Source of the DNA: a virus
Virus record (IMG/VR): IMGVR_UViG_3300021090_000088
Span: 1-28,071 of that record
Length of the DNA stretch: 28,071 nt
Direction: 5' to 3' (one strand)
Shown: positions 1 through 7,558 of the stretch, in pieces
How positions within the stretch are numbered: the stretch's first letter is position 1
Layout: the number at the start of each line of letters is the position of its first letter
The notes under the pieces: model-generated
The model's input: the letters and a program-made list of their open reading frames with translations, nothing else
Told to the model about the DNA's origin: nothing
Databases searched by the model: none
Translations under genes and position numbers: made by a program

Positions 1-26
1 GTTTCCGATCGAACGGGTCCAAACAT
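1..26 (-). CDS. Start of a gene running off the left edge (terminase small subunit by position)
   Basis: Only the first eight codons (MFGPVRSE) lie in the window. The start is well supported: an ATG preceded three bases upstream by a very strong G-rich Shine-Dalgarno (GGGGGAGG), lying in a run of nine C on the plus strand. It follows the HNH gene by 14 bases on the same strand. In many phages the gene after a small HNH protein of this type is the terminase small subunit, so packaging is the likely role, but this rests on position alone because nothing in eight residues is diagnostic. Confidence 0.5.
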
Positions 27-40
27 TTTCCTCCCCCCCC

Positions 41-415
41 CTACGTCTCGAAACGACTCAATTGCTTTGCTTTTTCACTATCGAGGCGGAGGTCGGCCTT
101 GGTCGCCTGTCCTTCGAAATAGAGGTGCTCAAGCTTCTGCTTGATGACGTTGTGGTGCCATCGGCAGCAGGGCTGCCAGTTAGCCTCATTCCACAACAGA
201 TCATGATCGCCCTTATGGGGAACTATGTGATCGGTGACCGTGGCAGGCTCAACACGCCCTAGGGCATGACATCCGATGCACAGAGGGTGTCTACTCTTGA
301 ACAGGGCCGATCGCTTGGACCAAGTCTTGGTATAGCCACGTGCCCGCTCAGTGGGGCGTGTGTCGGTGTAGCTCTGATACCCTGCAGGACGGAAGGTAGG
401 AGGTTTTGATGGCAT
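41..415 (-). CDS. HNH endonuclease
   Basis: A 124-residue protein of the small phage HNH nuclease type. It has a zinc-binding CxxC (CIGC, about residues 46-49), the core TDHIVPHKGD (about 61-70) with its Asp-His pair, then NWQPCC and the terminal HH of the HNH fold (about 79-88). The length is normal for the family. HNH proteins next to terminase genes are known to assist packaging-linked DNA cleavage, and this gene directly precedes a new gene at the window edge. It lies downstream of two terminator-like hairpins, so its expression probably needs read-through from the operon on the right or a separate late promoter. Confidence 0.88.
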   Translation of the reverse strand: MPSKPPTFRPAGYQSYTDTRPTERARGYTKTWSKRSALFKSRHPLCIGCHALGRVEPATVTDHIVPHKGDHDLLWNEANWQPCCRWHHNVIKQKLEHLYFEGQATKADLRLDSEKAKQLSRFET

Positions 416-460
416 CGATAATGCTGGTCACATAACATTAGTCGGATAGGGGACCTACAT

Positions 461-507
461 AAAAAGGGCCGCCAGTCGCAGCCCTCATCGGGTTCGGTCT
501 GCGGCCC
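461..507 (-). terminator. Second terminator-like hairpin before the HNH/late genes
   Basis: On the minus strand GGGCCGC (507-501) pairs with GCGGCCC (472-466) and is followed at once by TTTTT (465-461). The 28-base interior holds smaller complementary pieces (CGCAG with CTGCG, CCC with GGG), so two alternative folds are possible. It lies between the NusG-like gene and the HNH gene, in tandem with the hairpin at 553-586. A long inner loop makes it less canonical than its neighbour. Confidence 0.5.
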
Positions 508-552
508 AAGTCAAGGGAGGAAATGCCCCGGAAGGGCCTACACCCTATGGAA

Positions 553-586
553 TCAAAAACCCCGGCATGGGGGCCGGGGTTCTTTT
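553..586 (-). terminator. Rho-independent terminator downstream of the NusG-like gene
   Basis: A perfect 9-bp GC-rich stem, AACCCCGGC (558-566) with GCCGGGGTT (573-581), closes a six-base loop. On the minus strand the stem is followed by TTTTTGATT, the usual U-tract. On the plus strand it is followed by CTTTT, so it may act both ways. It sits 24 bases past the stop of the NusG-like gene. Confidence 0.8.
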
Positions 587-609
587 AAGCTTCGCACCGA
601 GCGTGACCC

Positions 610-1290
610 CTATTCGGGATCAGCCCGAGAGATTAGCTGGGCGATTCGGCCCATTCGTTCGACGAATAGAACCGTTCGTTGTGAGTCGTCAAGGCGTCCT
701 ATGATCTTCGAGGAGCCTTCCCACTGCTGGTCGTCGTTGAGCCTCGTCACCTTATAGCCACGAAAGGTCTCGACCGTGACCTGGTCCATTGTCCCGTCCA
801 TTTCGACGAGTCGCATTAATTCAATATCGTAATCCAGTACCAGGCCAATAGTCCCAGCAGCCCGGATAATTGCACCACAGCCGTCAAGATCGAACATGCG
901 GTTTAAATCGAAGTTGCCGAACATCCGCCGCACAAAGATGTAGCCATCAAATTGCCGCCGCCGGATCTCCCGCCTATAAAGGGTGGCCTGATGCCGCTTC
1001 TTGGGTGGAACGAACCGGAGCGGGACCGAGGTCAATACCTTGAAGGTTGGACTATAGCATTCGAATCCTTCGCGCTTGAGGGAGTTTTCGGCTGTTTTGT
1101 ATGAGTTGGTCTTGACCCGTACGATCCACCAAGGGTCGTGGCAATATTCTTCGATCGGTGTGGTCTCAATCATGGATCGCAGCACATTCTCGATCGGCTT
1201 TGGCATTGGCCGGCTTTCTCGCCATTCGGGATGCTCATCTTCAAGTTGACGCTTCATGGCTTCCTTCTCCGGGTCCGTATTTGCCAACAT
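610..1290 (-). CDS. NusG-like transcription elongation / antitermination factor
   Basis: A 226-residue protein with a roughly 50-residue extension, then a recognisable NusG N-terminal (NGN) domain from about 54 to 165: WWIVRVKTNSYKTAENSL at its start and the hallmark RRQFDGYIFVRR near 111-122. A short C-terminal region (about 190-226) ends RTVLFVERMGRIAQLI, like the last strands of a KOW domain. NusG-family proteins bind RNA polymerase and alter pausing or termination; specialised paralogues such as RfaH act on chosen operons. It is the last gene before two terminator-like hairpins, beyond which packaging-type genes begin. That is where a Q- or RfaH-like late-gene antiterminator would sit. 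The start has a good site (GAGGGAG, 8 bases away). The family call is firm; the antitermination role is inference. Confidence 0.85.
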   Translation of the reverse strand: MLANTDPEKEAMKRQLEDEHPEWRESRPMPKPIENVLRSMIETTPIEEYCHDPWWIVRVKTNSYKTAENSLKREGFECYSPTFKVLTSVPLRFVPPKKRHQATLYRREIRRRQFDGYIFVRRMFGNFDLNRMFDLDGCGAIIRAAGTIGLVLDYDIELMRLVEMDGTMDQVTVETFRGYKVTRLNDDQQWEGSSKIIGRLDDSQRTVLFVERMGRIAQLISRADPE

Positions 1291-1314
1291 TATTTTTCTC
1301 CCTCACCCCAAGCC

Positions 1315-2310
1315 CTATTTCCGCTCGATGAATTCCTTGTCGTCTTGGGTTATGGATTGGGGTGGGCCGGTTGTGGCCACTTCCTTCGGCGGCAAGCCAG
1401 GCGGCCATTCGGTTGGCTCGGTCCATGTTCCGCTCGGGTTGTTTCGCGCATAGGTGTCCATAAACTTCGTCGGTTGCCCGGTCGCCACGCGATAGTCACG
1501 CCAGCGGTACCATTGCGGGCTGTACATTTTGAATTCAGCCGGCTTACCGCTCGGTGTCTTACTCGCGAAGCGCTCCCAGCGGTGCTCGCGATAATAGGTC
1601 GCGAGATCGCAGACTTTCCGGTTCTGCGCAGCGCAGTCGGAAAGGTATGGATTCACCCCCTGAAACGCGGCTTCCCTACCCTTGTCGGTCAACCCTGCGT
1701 GCTGCGCCTCGCACACGACCGCCGAGAGGACGTGGTCGGGCGGCCACTTGGCCAAAACATCACCAAACCCACACGCAAGTTTGGTGGATTCAGTATTTAC
1801 TGAATCAGTACTTAGTAGACTCTTACTTGACCACCTACGGGTCACCACCCCCTGGTCATCCACCCCTGGCTGACCCGTAGGTGGTGGGTGGGTTTGGCGT
1901 AGCTGGTCGGCCGCGGTCTCAGCCGCGGTCTCGGTCACATTCTCACCCTCAGATTCGCCATCGGCGGCCTCGCTGGACACCAGCGACAAAGCCCGTCTGA
2001 CCTCATCCTCGGAAAGCTCGGGGCCGGGTTGATCCCGGATCTCGTAAATAATATGAAAAGTACCGTTCGAAAGGCGAGTCTTGATCGCCCGGCACCAGCC
2101 GGTACGCATCCAATTTGTGATGATCCGCTTCATGGCGTCGCGCCCGATGTGCCAGCGGCGCATCAAAGCTGGGCGTCGCACCTCCCAATCATGTGGGCGC
2201 GACAATAGGACCGCCAGAATACCAACCTCATCAGCCGCCAGCCGTTCATCATCGAACAGGGCGTTGCCGATCATCGTGTAGTTGGCGGTATGGCGGCGGC
2301 GGATGATCAT
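1315..2310 (-). CDS. Winged-helix replication-initiation-type protein
   Basis: 331 residues from the chosen ATG at 2310, eight bases after the upstream stop; the frame is open further upstream but overlaps that gene. The N-terminal ~90 residues form a helix-turn-helix/winged-helix segment (NALFDDERLAADEVGILAVL, then RRPALMRRWHIGRDAMKRII), as in phage and plasmid replication proteins and phage primosome loaders. The middle is low-complexity and rich in Glu, Ala and Thr. The C-terminal half is basic and aromatic (MYSPQWYRWRDYR). No helicase or polymerase motif is visible. It lies between a nuclease gene and the NusG-like gene. Replication initiation is the best guess; a transcription regulator is the alternative. 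Confidence 0.6.
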   Translation of the reverse strand: MIIRRRHTANYTMIGNALFDDERLAADEVGILAVLLSRPHDWEVRRPALMRRWHIGRDAMKRIITNWMRTGWCRAIKTRLSNGTFHIIYEIRDQPGPELSEDEVRRALSLVSSEAADGESEGENVTETAAETAADQLRQTHPPPTGQPGVDDQGVVTRRWSSKSLLSTDSVNTESTKLACGFGDVLAKWPPDHVLSAVVCEAQHAGLTDKGREAAFQGVNPYLSDCAAQNRKVCDLATYYREHRWERFASKTPSGKPAEFKMYSPQWYRWRDYRVATGQPTKFMDTYARNNPSGTWTEPTEWPPGLPPKEVATTGPPQSITQDDKEFIERK

Positions 2311-2317
2311 GCGGAAA

Positions 2318-2911
2318 TCATTTCCGGTCGCGACGCGTCGGGGGCCATTGAAATGGGACGTAGAAACCACCCTTTGCCGTCTTATTGAGTTCGTCGCCGA
2401 TTTCACGATTCCATCGGTCGATAGCAGCCAACACGCGGTCGGCGAAAACATCCGAGATCTCAGCCGCAGCACCAGCGGCATCTCTTAAAATGTCAGAACC
2501 GGTGAAACGCAGAACCGGCGCACCGAGCGCCGTCAGAACGCGGTCGCGTCTGCGATCGCGGCTGGCTTGCTCGCTTGTTCGATCGTGGAATTCGTGACCA
2601 TCGCATTCCACGATGACCATCGGCCCATAGTCCATCAACTGTGGAATTATGAGGGCGAAATCGACCCGGCCGACATTCTGGACTGGCAGTTGCGGCACAA
2701 GAGCGACAATGCTACCGCCGTTAAGCTTCTTTCCCTGAGGGTCCAGGGCCATCAGTTCATCGACTGAATAGACTCGGCACCACCAGTTCTCATAGAAAGT
2801 AGATAAAAGATCGAAGAGAGCGTTTCCGAGCACTAGCTCAATCGGGCTCCCAACCAAGCCGTAGAGCTTGGCCGAAACAACGTTTTTCGCGTAGGCGCCA
2901 TTCTCAACCAT
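2318..2911 (-). CDS. DUF559/Vsr-like PD-(D/E)XK nuclease
   Basis: 197 residues from the ATG at 2911, which has a clear GGAGG five bases upstream; longer readings lack this. The core reads GRVDFALIIP (about 81-90) and then MVIVECDGHEFHDRT (about 98-112), followed by a basic helix with repeated RDRR and LGAPVLRFTG. This matches the DUF559/very-short-patch-repair-like fold, where an Asp on one strand and E-x-D with a nearby His bind metal. The preceding ~80 residues match nothing I know. The probable activity is nicking or cleaving DNA during replication, recombination or defence against host DNA. It is adjacent to the replication-type gene, and the upstream gene ends 13 bases before it. Confidence 0.65.
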   Translation of the reverse strand: MVENGAYAKNVVSAKLYGLVGSPIELVLGNALFDLLSTFYENWWCRVYSVDELMALDPQGKKLNGGSIVALVPQLPVQNVGRVDFALIIPQLMDYGPMVIVECDGHEFHDRTSEQASRDRRRDRVLTALGAPVLRFTGSDILRDAAGAAAEISDVFADRVLAAIDRWNREIGDELNKTAKGGFYVPFQWPPTRRDRK

Positions 2912-2924
2912 ACCAACCTCCACT

Positions 2925-3161
2925 TCACGCGGCCACCACATTACTCTCCGGACAAGACGGCGTCGGACCCCCGACGGTCTTTCGACCGTCCACGCCATGC
3001 CACTCGACCCACGGGAAACCGTGCGGCGGAATGACCGTGATGCGGGTGAGGTGGCAGATCTCGCAGACGCGCTCGTGGCGCTCGGTGCCGGTGATGGTGT
3101 CGAGCACGGGCCAGGGCGTGCGCTCGAACCAGCGATGGCGGCGGGGTTTGGTGGCGCTCAT
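2925..3161 (-). CDS. Small Cys-containing conserved phage protein
   Basis: 78 residues with RVCEICHLTR (about 31-40) and a third Cys near the C-terminus (PSCPE), suggesting a small metal-binding or nucleic-acid-binding protein. The N-terminus is basic (TKPRRHRWF). It starts in an ATGA overlap with the preceding gene, so it is translationally coupled. The function is unknown. I recall proteins of this look as ordinary small genes in rhizobial phages, but no role can be read from the sequence. Confidence 0.6.
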   Translation of the reverse strand: MSATKPRRHRWFERTPWPVLDTITGTERHERVCEICHLTRITVIPPHGFPWVEWHGVDGRKTVGGPTPSCPESNVVAA

Positions 3162-3370
3162 GTCACCCCTGCCGCGCGATCAGCTATGGCGACGATATCC
3201 CTCGCCAACTCCCACCCATCTTCCGGGCTGAGAACGAGTTCCGCGACGACAACGTCGTCACCATCGACCATCCAGAGACGAAAGGAGCCTCGATCGGCGC
3301 GCAGTCCGACAGATTCGACCCCGGGCAGTTTCGCTGGGACAAAAACCTTGTCGTTGGGCAAGCGCCTCAT
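3158..3370 (-). CDS. Hypothetical small phage protein
   Basis: 70 residues, acidic overall, with a predicted beta-rich first half (SFRLWMVDGDDVVVAELVLS) and an amphipathic helix at the end (DGWELARDIVAIADRA). It overlaps both neighbours by four bases (ATGA), which supports it as a real coupled gene. I recognise no family. Confidence 0.6.
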   Translation of the reverse strand: MRRLPNDKVFVPAKLPGVESVGLRADRGSFRLWMVDGDDVVVAELVLSPEDGWELARDIVAIADRAAGVT

Positions 3371-3906
3371 CGCGCGCTCCGCTTCTCATTCACAACCAGA
3401 TGCCACTCCATTACCGCGGCGATAAGCGCGCTCATCGAGGAGTGACGGTTACGCATGACGCGCGCCAGTGCATCACGGATCGGCGGTGCCACCGTGGTGT
3501 TGACATAGGTGCCGCGCGGTTCGCCTCGATAAGGGATGCAGGCGGCCGCCTCGCCGGAACCAAGCGCATCGGCCAACAGGTCGGCGATATAACAACTCAC
3601 CGCCTCATCCCTCGCCGCCGCAAGCCGGATGAATTCATTTCGGGTGGCTGTACTGACGGCGACCGTCAGGTGGACAGCTTTGCTGCGTGATGCCACCGCC
3701 GGCGCTACCCGCGCCACCGTGGCGATTTGCGGGCGCGCGGCTGGTATCCGACTTGCTATGTCGAATCTAATGCCGTGTCGCGCACAAATTCGATTGAACA
3801 TACCGTCGGACCAGCCGAGCTCGGCGCGAATCGTTGTGGGGCTTTGGAAATTGTGGGCGGCAAACCAAATTGCCCTGATAGCATCGGCGGTATATTGCGC
3901 TGGCAT
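3367..3906 (-). CDS. Putative DNA-binding protein with two ribbon-helix-helix-like segments
   Basis: 179 residues. The first 45 contain a helix-turn-helix-like stretch (YTADAIRAIWFAAHN, then ELGWSDGMFNRICARHGI). Two later segments each look like a beta strand followed by two helices: SKAVHLTVAVSTATRNEFIR (about 74-93) and GTYVNTTVAPPIRDALARVM (about 131-150). That is the ribbon-helix-helix pattern of Arc/CopG-type regulators. Tandem copies in one chain could give a pseudo-dimer. It is preceded by GGAAA about nine bases from the ATG and lies 27 bases after the small HTH gene. A regulatory role is inferred from shape only. Confidence 0.55.
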   Translation of the reverse strand: MPAQYTADAIRAIWFAAHNFQSPTTIRAELGWSDGMFNRICARHGIRFDIASRIPAARPQIATVARVAPAVASRSKAVHLTVAVSTATRNEFIRLAAARDEAVSCYIADLLADALGSGEAAACIPYRGEPRGTYVNTTVAPPIRDALARVMRNRHSSMSALIAAVMEWHLVVNEKRSAR

Positions 3907-3933
3907 TGTTCATTTTCCGTGGAGATGTGAAAT

Positions 3934-4140
3934 TCAGGTTTTCATCCAGCGACGCACCGGCACGAAACCAAGCACCTTGCATATCCGCCTGCTTGGCTCG
4001 CGGTAGCCGCAGAGCACATCCGATATGTAGGCGTCGGATACGCCAACTTGTTGCGCGAATGCCCGCTGGCTGCCGGCGTTCACGCAAGCGCGATGCAGTG
4101 CGCGGCGCACCTCGATCTCATCGAAGAGTTGCAGGCTCAT
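3934..4140 (-). CDS. Small Cro/Xre-like helix-turn-helix protein
   Basis: 68 residues, starting in an ATGA overlap with the DUF1937 gene and preceded by GGAGG nine bases upstream, so I prefer this start to the longer open frame. The sequence GSQRAFAQQVGVSDAYISDV (about 22-41) followed by LCGYREPSRR is a clear HTH: helix, turn, then a recognition helix ending in the G-x-R-x-P-S signature of Cro-like proteins. It is probably a transcription factor acting on phage promoters; the target is unknown. Confidence 0.7.
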   Translation of the reverse strand: MSLQLFDEIEVRRALHRACVNAGSQRAFAQQVGVSDAYISDVLCGYREPSRRICKVLGFVPVRRWMKT

Positions 4141-4640
4141 ACGCTCGATCCTCCCTGCTCGCGCGCGGTCTTGGCGTGTGCCAAGGGTGCGTTGTCGAGG
4201 AAAGCGCGGCGGTCTTGCTCCGCATCGTCGTCGGAAAATCCATCGATGCGCCGGCGTGGCGGGCGCTCCAGCCGGCGCCGCACCATCACCAGCGATACCG
4301 GATCGAGATCGAACACCGGCCTTTGCGCTGCCTCGAAGAATTTGATTTCCTCGCCGATGCCGTAGCTCTCCTCCCATCCGGTCATATGGGCGACCGCCAG
4401 CACGTCGCAGCGCCGCAGTATCTCCATGTCGAGCGCCAGCCACAGCGCATGATCGCGCGGATAGAGCCCGCCCAGATACGCGATCGAGTGACCATGCGCG
4501 ATCGGGCTATAGACATTCATGCCGGCGTGGATCAGCCGCGCCGCGAGCTTGGTGGCGTCGATGAAGGCCCGGATGCGCCCGAACGGATAGCGGCTGTAGG
4601 GCGTCGCCAGATAGACGAGGTTGTTGTGCAGCTCGGTCAT
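4137..4640 (-). CDS. DUF1937 family protein (nucleoside deoxyribosyltransferase-like)
   Basis: 167 residues. The N-terminal ~110 carry the family features: LVYLATPYSRY (about 8-18), MNVYSPIAHGHSIA (41-54), a DMEILRRCDVL segment (71-81) and GWEESYGIGEEI (88-99), whose Glu matches the catalytic position in nucleoside 2-deoxyribosyltransferase-like folds. These proteins are thought to act on nucleotides or modified bases, though DUF1937 itself has no settled reaction. The C-terminal 50 residues are basic and variable. Both ends overlap neighbours by four bases. Confidence 0.75.
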   Translation of the reverse strand: MTELHNNLVYLATPYSRYPFGRIRAFIDATKLAARLIHAGMNVYSPIAHGHSIAYLGGLYPRDHALWLALDMEILRRCDVLAVAHMTGWEESYGIGEEIKFFEAAQRPVFDLDPVSLVMVRRRLERPPRRRIDGFSDDDAEQDRRAFLDNAPLAHAKTAREQGGSSV

Positions 4641-4855
4641 AGCCCCTTACTCCGTCGCCATGCGTCGCCGGCCAGACCGACCGCCATAGCGATGGCGCCG
4701 ACGAGTTCGCCAATGACAAATTGCGGGGGCTGATCGAAGATTTGATCGAGGGTCATGATCAGCACAATCATGATGGCCAATAATTTCATGATCCGCCCCG
4801 GACGCAGGACGATATTTGAATCAACCATCAATAGCGCAACCCGCTTTCCGTTCAT
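4637..4855 (-). CDS. Small membrane protein
   Basis: 72 residues with a hydrophobic stretch MKLLAIMIVLIMTLDQIF (about 23-40) and a second, weaker one (FVIGELVGAIAMAVGLAG, about 46-63). It has an AGGGGA site 7 bases before the ATG at 4855; an internal ATG at 4789 would remove the polar N-terminus and is an alternative. It starts 12 bases after the methylase stop and overlaps the DUF1937 start by four bases. The function is unknown. Confidence 0.6.
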   Translation of the reverse strand: MNGKRVALLMVDSNIVLRPGRIMKLLAIMIVLIMTLDQIFDQPPQFVIGELVGAIAMAVGLAGDAWRRSKGL

Positions 4856-4866
4856 GGTGCTGTCCC

Positions 4867-6309
4867 CTAATCCGGCCGCGACCGATCGAGGAACGCCGGC
4901 AGTTCCAGCGGTTGTTCATGCGGCCAGAGCGCGCCCGCGCCCGGAGGGTCAGACGCGGGCGCTTCCGGACAAGCCGGATCAACCCGGCTTGCCGTTTCGT
5001 CGCCGACATACCTTGCAAGGGATTTTTCGGCGCCGATTGGAATCTCTCCGGTGATGGGGTCGTGCTCGAGTTCATTGCCCCAGGCCGACCAGCCGGGGCG
5101 CGGCGGGCCGCGGCGGTTCAATTCGATCTTGGGCAGTGTCGGGAAATAGAACTCGATCAGTTCAAGGAATTTTTCCGGCTTCGCCGAGTGCTCGCCGACG
5201 GCGGCCTCAATGACGCTCTCCCATTGCGTGCCGGGAGCCGGCGCCGGGATCTTGCCGCACACGCCGAGCAGCAACAGTTCGTGCTTGTTGCGGTTCCAAT
5301 ACCCGGTGCCGATGCGGTCCTTTGCCCAGACGAAATGCGATTTGTAATCGAAGCCCCACGCCGCCATGACGCAGAGCGCATGCGGCAGCATCGGCACCGT
5401 CGCCCATAGGAACAGGGCGCAGTCATCAGCCGCGATCGACGGCACGTTGCGCGCGGCGATCACCTCGGTGCATGACGTCGGATAATGGTTGTCGGCGGCC
5501 CGATCCATACCGGTCGCGCGCGACCAGGGCTCGAACCGCCATTCCGGGTCGGCGAGGATGACGCCGAATTTACGGGTCGGCAGTGCGCATTGCGTAGCAC
5601 CGAGTAATACCTCGCGATTCGCGCGGAGCTGTTGTTTTGCGATAATTTTGGCGCTGACCTTTTCGCCATTGGCGGCGCGCTCAATCAGCGCATCGCGCGC
5701 TTCCGGTTCCAGCTTTGCCAAGGCATCCAGTTCTTCACACTTATCCAGCGAGGTCCGGGCCACCTTGGCCAGCACGTCCTCGCCTAGGGCTTCCCCCCGA
5801 TGGGATTCCCGCCGCACTGAGCGTTCCGACTGGCCAGTAGCGTCCGCCGTTGCCTTCGTGAATCTTGGTTCGTCTGGTGTGGCCAAATTGGCCACACCAG
5901 CACCTTCCAGGTTTCCACCATGTTTTGTGGTTGGATGAAGCTCGATATAAATCGCCTTGCGCCGAGCAACGGCCGCGGCCCGCTCTGCCGGCGTAAGATC
6001 GTTCCGGCATAGGTTTTCGTCGATCAGCATCAGTTCGGCGTGGAGGTCGTCCACATCGAGCACAATAGCCGGGATGGTCTGCCGCTGAAGTTGCCGAAAC
6101 GCCTTGACCCGATGCAGACCGGCGATGATTTCAAACGCATCACACATCTGCCCAGAGCGTGACTTCCGCACGCGCCGAACCGTGATCGGCTGCATCAACC
6201 CAGACTCTTCGATGCTGGCCACAAGAGCCCTGACTGCCTTGGCGTCGACCGCGCGGGCTCTTGGACTTGAATAACAGAGATGCAGATCGACCTCGATTGC
6301 GGCTTCCAT
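4867..6309 (-). CDS. ParB-domain / MT-A70 adenine methyltransferase fusion
   Basis: 480 residues in two parts. Residues 1 to about 120 form a ParB/Srx-type domain (DAKAVRALVASIEESGLMQP, then IIAGLHRVKAF with the ParB HR pair). A helical linker follows. Residues 245-405 form an MT-A70-type adenine-N6 methyltransferase with the catalytic ADPEW at 253-257 (usual form DPPW), LFLWAT and the closing family signature HSAKPEKFLELIE. ParB-methylase fusions occur in other phages and may protect phage DNA from restriction or mark replication sites. The DPEW variant should be noted for activity. The start overlaps the previous stop (TAATG). The C-terminal ~60 residues are Pro/Ala-rich and unlikely to fold into a known domain. 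Confidence 0.9.
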   Translation of the reverse strand: MEAAIEVDLHLCYSSPRARAVDAKAVRALVASIEESGLMQPITVRRVRKSRSGQMCDAFEIIAGLHRVKAFRQLQRQTIPAIVLDVDDLHAELMLIDENLCRNDLTPAERAAAVARRKAIYIELHPTTKHGGNLEGAGVANLATPDEPRFTKATADATGQSERSVRRESHRGEALGEDVLAKVARTSLDKCEELDALAKLEPEARDALIERAANGEKVSAKIIAKQQLRANREVLLGATQCALPTRKFGVILADPEWRFEPWSRATGMDRAADNHYPTSCTEVIAARNVPSIAADDCALFLWATVPMLPHALCVMAAWGFDYKSHFVWAKDRIGTGYWNRNKHELLLLGVCGKIPAPAPGTQWESVIEAAVGEHSAKPEKFLELIEFYFPTLPKIELNRRGPPRPGWSAWGNELEHDPITGEIPIGAEKSLARYVGDETASRVDPACPEAPASDPPGAGALWPHEQPLELPAFLDRSRPD

Positions 6310-7235
6310 TACTCACCCCCAAGGTAGGGGGTGCCGAGCAGCTTGATCGGTCCGCCCATTACTTTCGTAATTTTTAGCTGTCGATCCTGCCAGAATGCGT
6401 TCCAAGCCACAGCTGACACTTCGACAAGATCGAACTCGTGGTTGGTACGGCCGCGCACCATGAAGTCATTGCAAAGCGCCTGCCGTGGGTCGCCTGCTTG
6501 CAGGCCGTCGTTGCGAATCGCGCCTTCCCAGAATTGAACGGCGCGATCCGGTTGGTGGTGTAGCGTCGCCAGTGCGACGGCAACGACGCCTGCATTCCGA
6601 AACCGGCCGGTCCTGACCGTCAACCCGACATCAAGGCACCCCTGATAGAGAATGGCTGCGGGCTTCCACTCCAGGGCGAAGGCTTTTTTTGAATCCAGAT
6701 CGCGCGTAGCCCGTGGGCGATGAACCGGCGCAATACGCCGAAACTTTATCATCAGAAGGGGAATCGCCCGCAACATGAGTGCGGCGGTCGTTGGTTTCAG
6801 GCCACCTTCAAAGTCGTCATGCAAACCAAGAGATCGGCTAACTTGCGGCAGCGTCCGTTGGCTGCCCGGCTGGTCGAATCGACAATATATGGCATCCATC
6901 TCAGGATTAGTTGCCACATCATACACCTCGATGCGGCACAGATATGGGATTGCCGAGAGTTCAATCGCGTGCATGCGGTGGCGGCCGTTGACAAGGTAGT
7001 ATCGTCCATTAAGTCGGACGAACGCGATTTGGCTATTCGGTAGAAACGTGTGGTGCTCCATGCGCTCGGCGTGGAGCAAAGCGCGTTCATCATCCAAAGG
7101 ACGTTGCCCATCGTAAGGACACTCCGCCAATAAACGCTTTGCCAGTTCCGGCGTTATCAGAAGCGACGCACCACTGATGAGAATCTCATCGAGCGCCTGC
7201 GGATCGCGTTTTGGCACTGGAAATTTTATTGTCAT
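6309..7235 (-). CDS. ParB/sulfiredoxin-like domain protein
   Basis: 308 residues from the ATG at 7235, which overlaps the upstream stop (ATGA) and has AAGGGG seven bases away. The N-terminal half contains FVRLNGRYYLVNGRHRMHAI (about 73-92), the ParB-like strand-loop-helix with the NGRHR nucleotide-binding/nuclease signature. The C-terminal ~170 residues look helical and match nothing I know. It precedes the ParB-methylase fusion directly, so two ParB-type domains lie side by side. It may bind DNA or nucleotides with the methylase; this is inference. Confidence 0.6.
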   Translation of the reverse strand: MTIKFPVPKRDPQALDEILISGASLLITPELAKRLLAECPYDGQRPLDDERALLHAERMEHHTFLPNSQIAFVRLNGRYYLVNGRHRMHAIELSAIPYLCRIEVYDVATNPEMDAIYCRFDQPGSQRTLPQVSRSLGLHDDFEGGLKPTTAALMLRAIPLLMIKFRRIAPVHRPRATRDLDSKKAFALEWKPAAILYQGCLDVGLTVRTGRFRNAGVVAVALATLHHQPDRAVQFWEGAIRNDGLQAGDPRQALCNDFMVRGRTNHEFDLVEVSAVAWNAFWQDRQLKITKVMGGPIKLLGTPYLGGE

Positions 7236-7558
7236 ATCAACCCCTTCTCTTTCGCCAGATTCACCGGAATCACGATCATCGCGTGGGCGCATTGAATGAT
7301 CTGCCCATTGCGTTTGGTTGCAGTCACGAATCCGGGCTTGTGTTCGATATCGATTGCCGAGCGCGGGAGCCACTGGGCGCGGCTTTCCATGCCGTCGATC
7401 GAGACGAGGAGGGCCTTCTCGGTGCCATGGTGAATCACGACGTCGATGTTGGTGAGGTTGAAGCAGGCGGAATCGTTGCTGCCAATGGGCGCGGTATCAT
7501 TGTCGCCGAAGCGGCCGCGATAGGGGGTGGAGAATCTATCGAAGGTGTCGCGGGTCAT
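7232..7558 (-). CDS. Hypothetical phage protein
   Basis: 108 residues, polar, with a beta-rich middle (NIDVVIHHGTEKALLVSIDG) and QWLPRSAIDIE, a phrase I recall from phage proteins of unknown role found with DUF5131 genes. There is no catalytic motif. It overlaps both neighbours by four bases, so it belongs to the coupled block from DUF5131 through the ParB protein. Confidence 0.6.
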   Translation of the reverse strand: MTRDTFDRFSTPYRGRFGDNDTAPIGSNDSACFNLTNIDVVIHHGTEKALLVSIDGMESRAQWLPRSAIDIEHKPGFVTATKRNGQIIQCAHAMIVIPVNLAKEKGLI

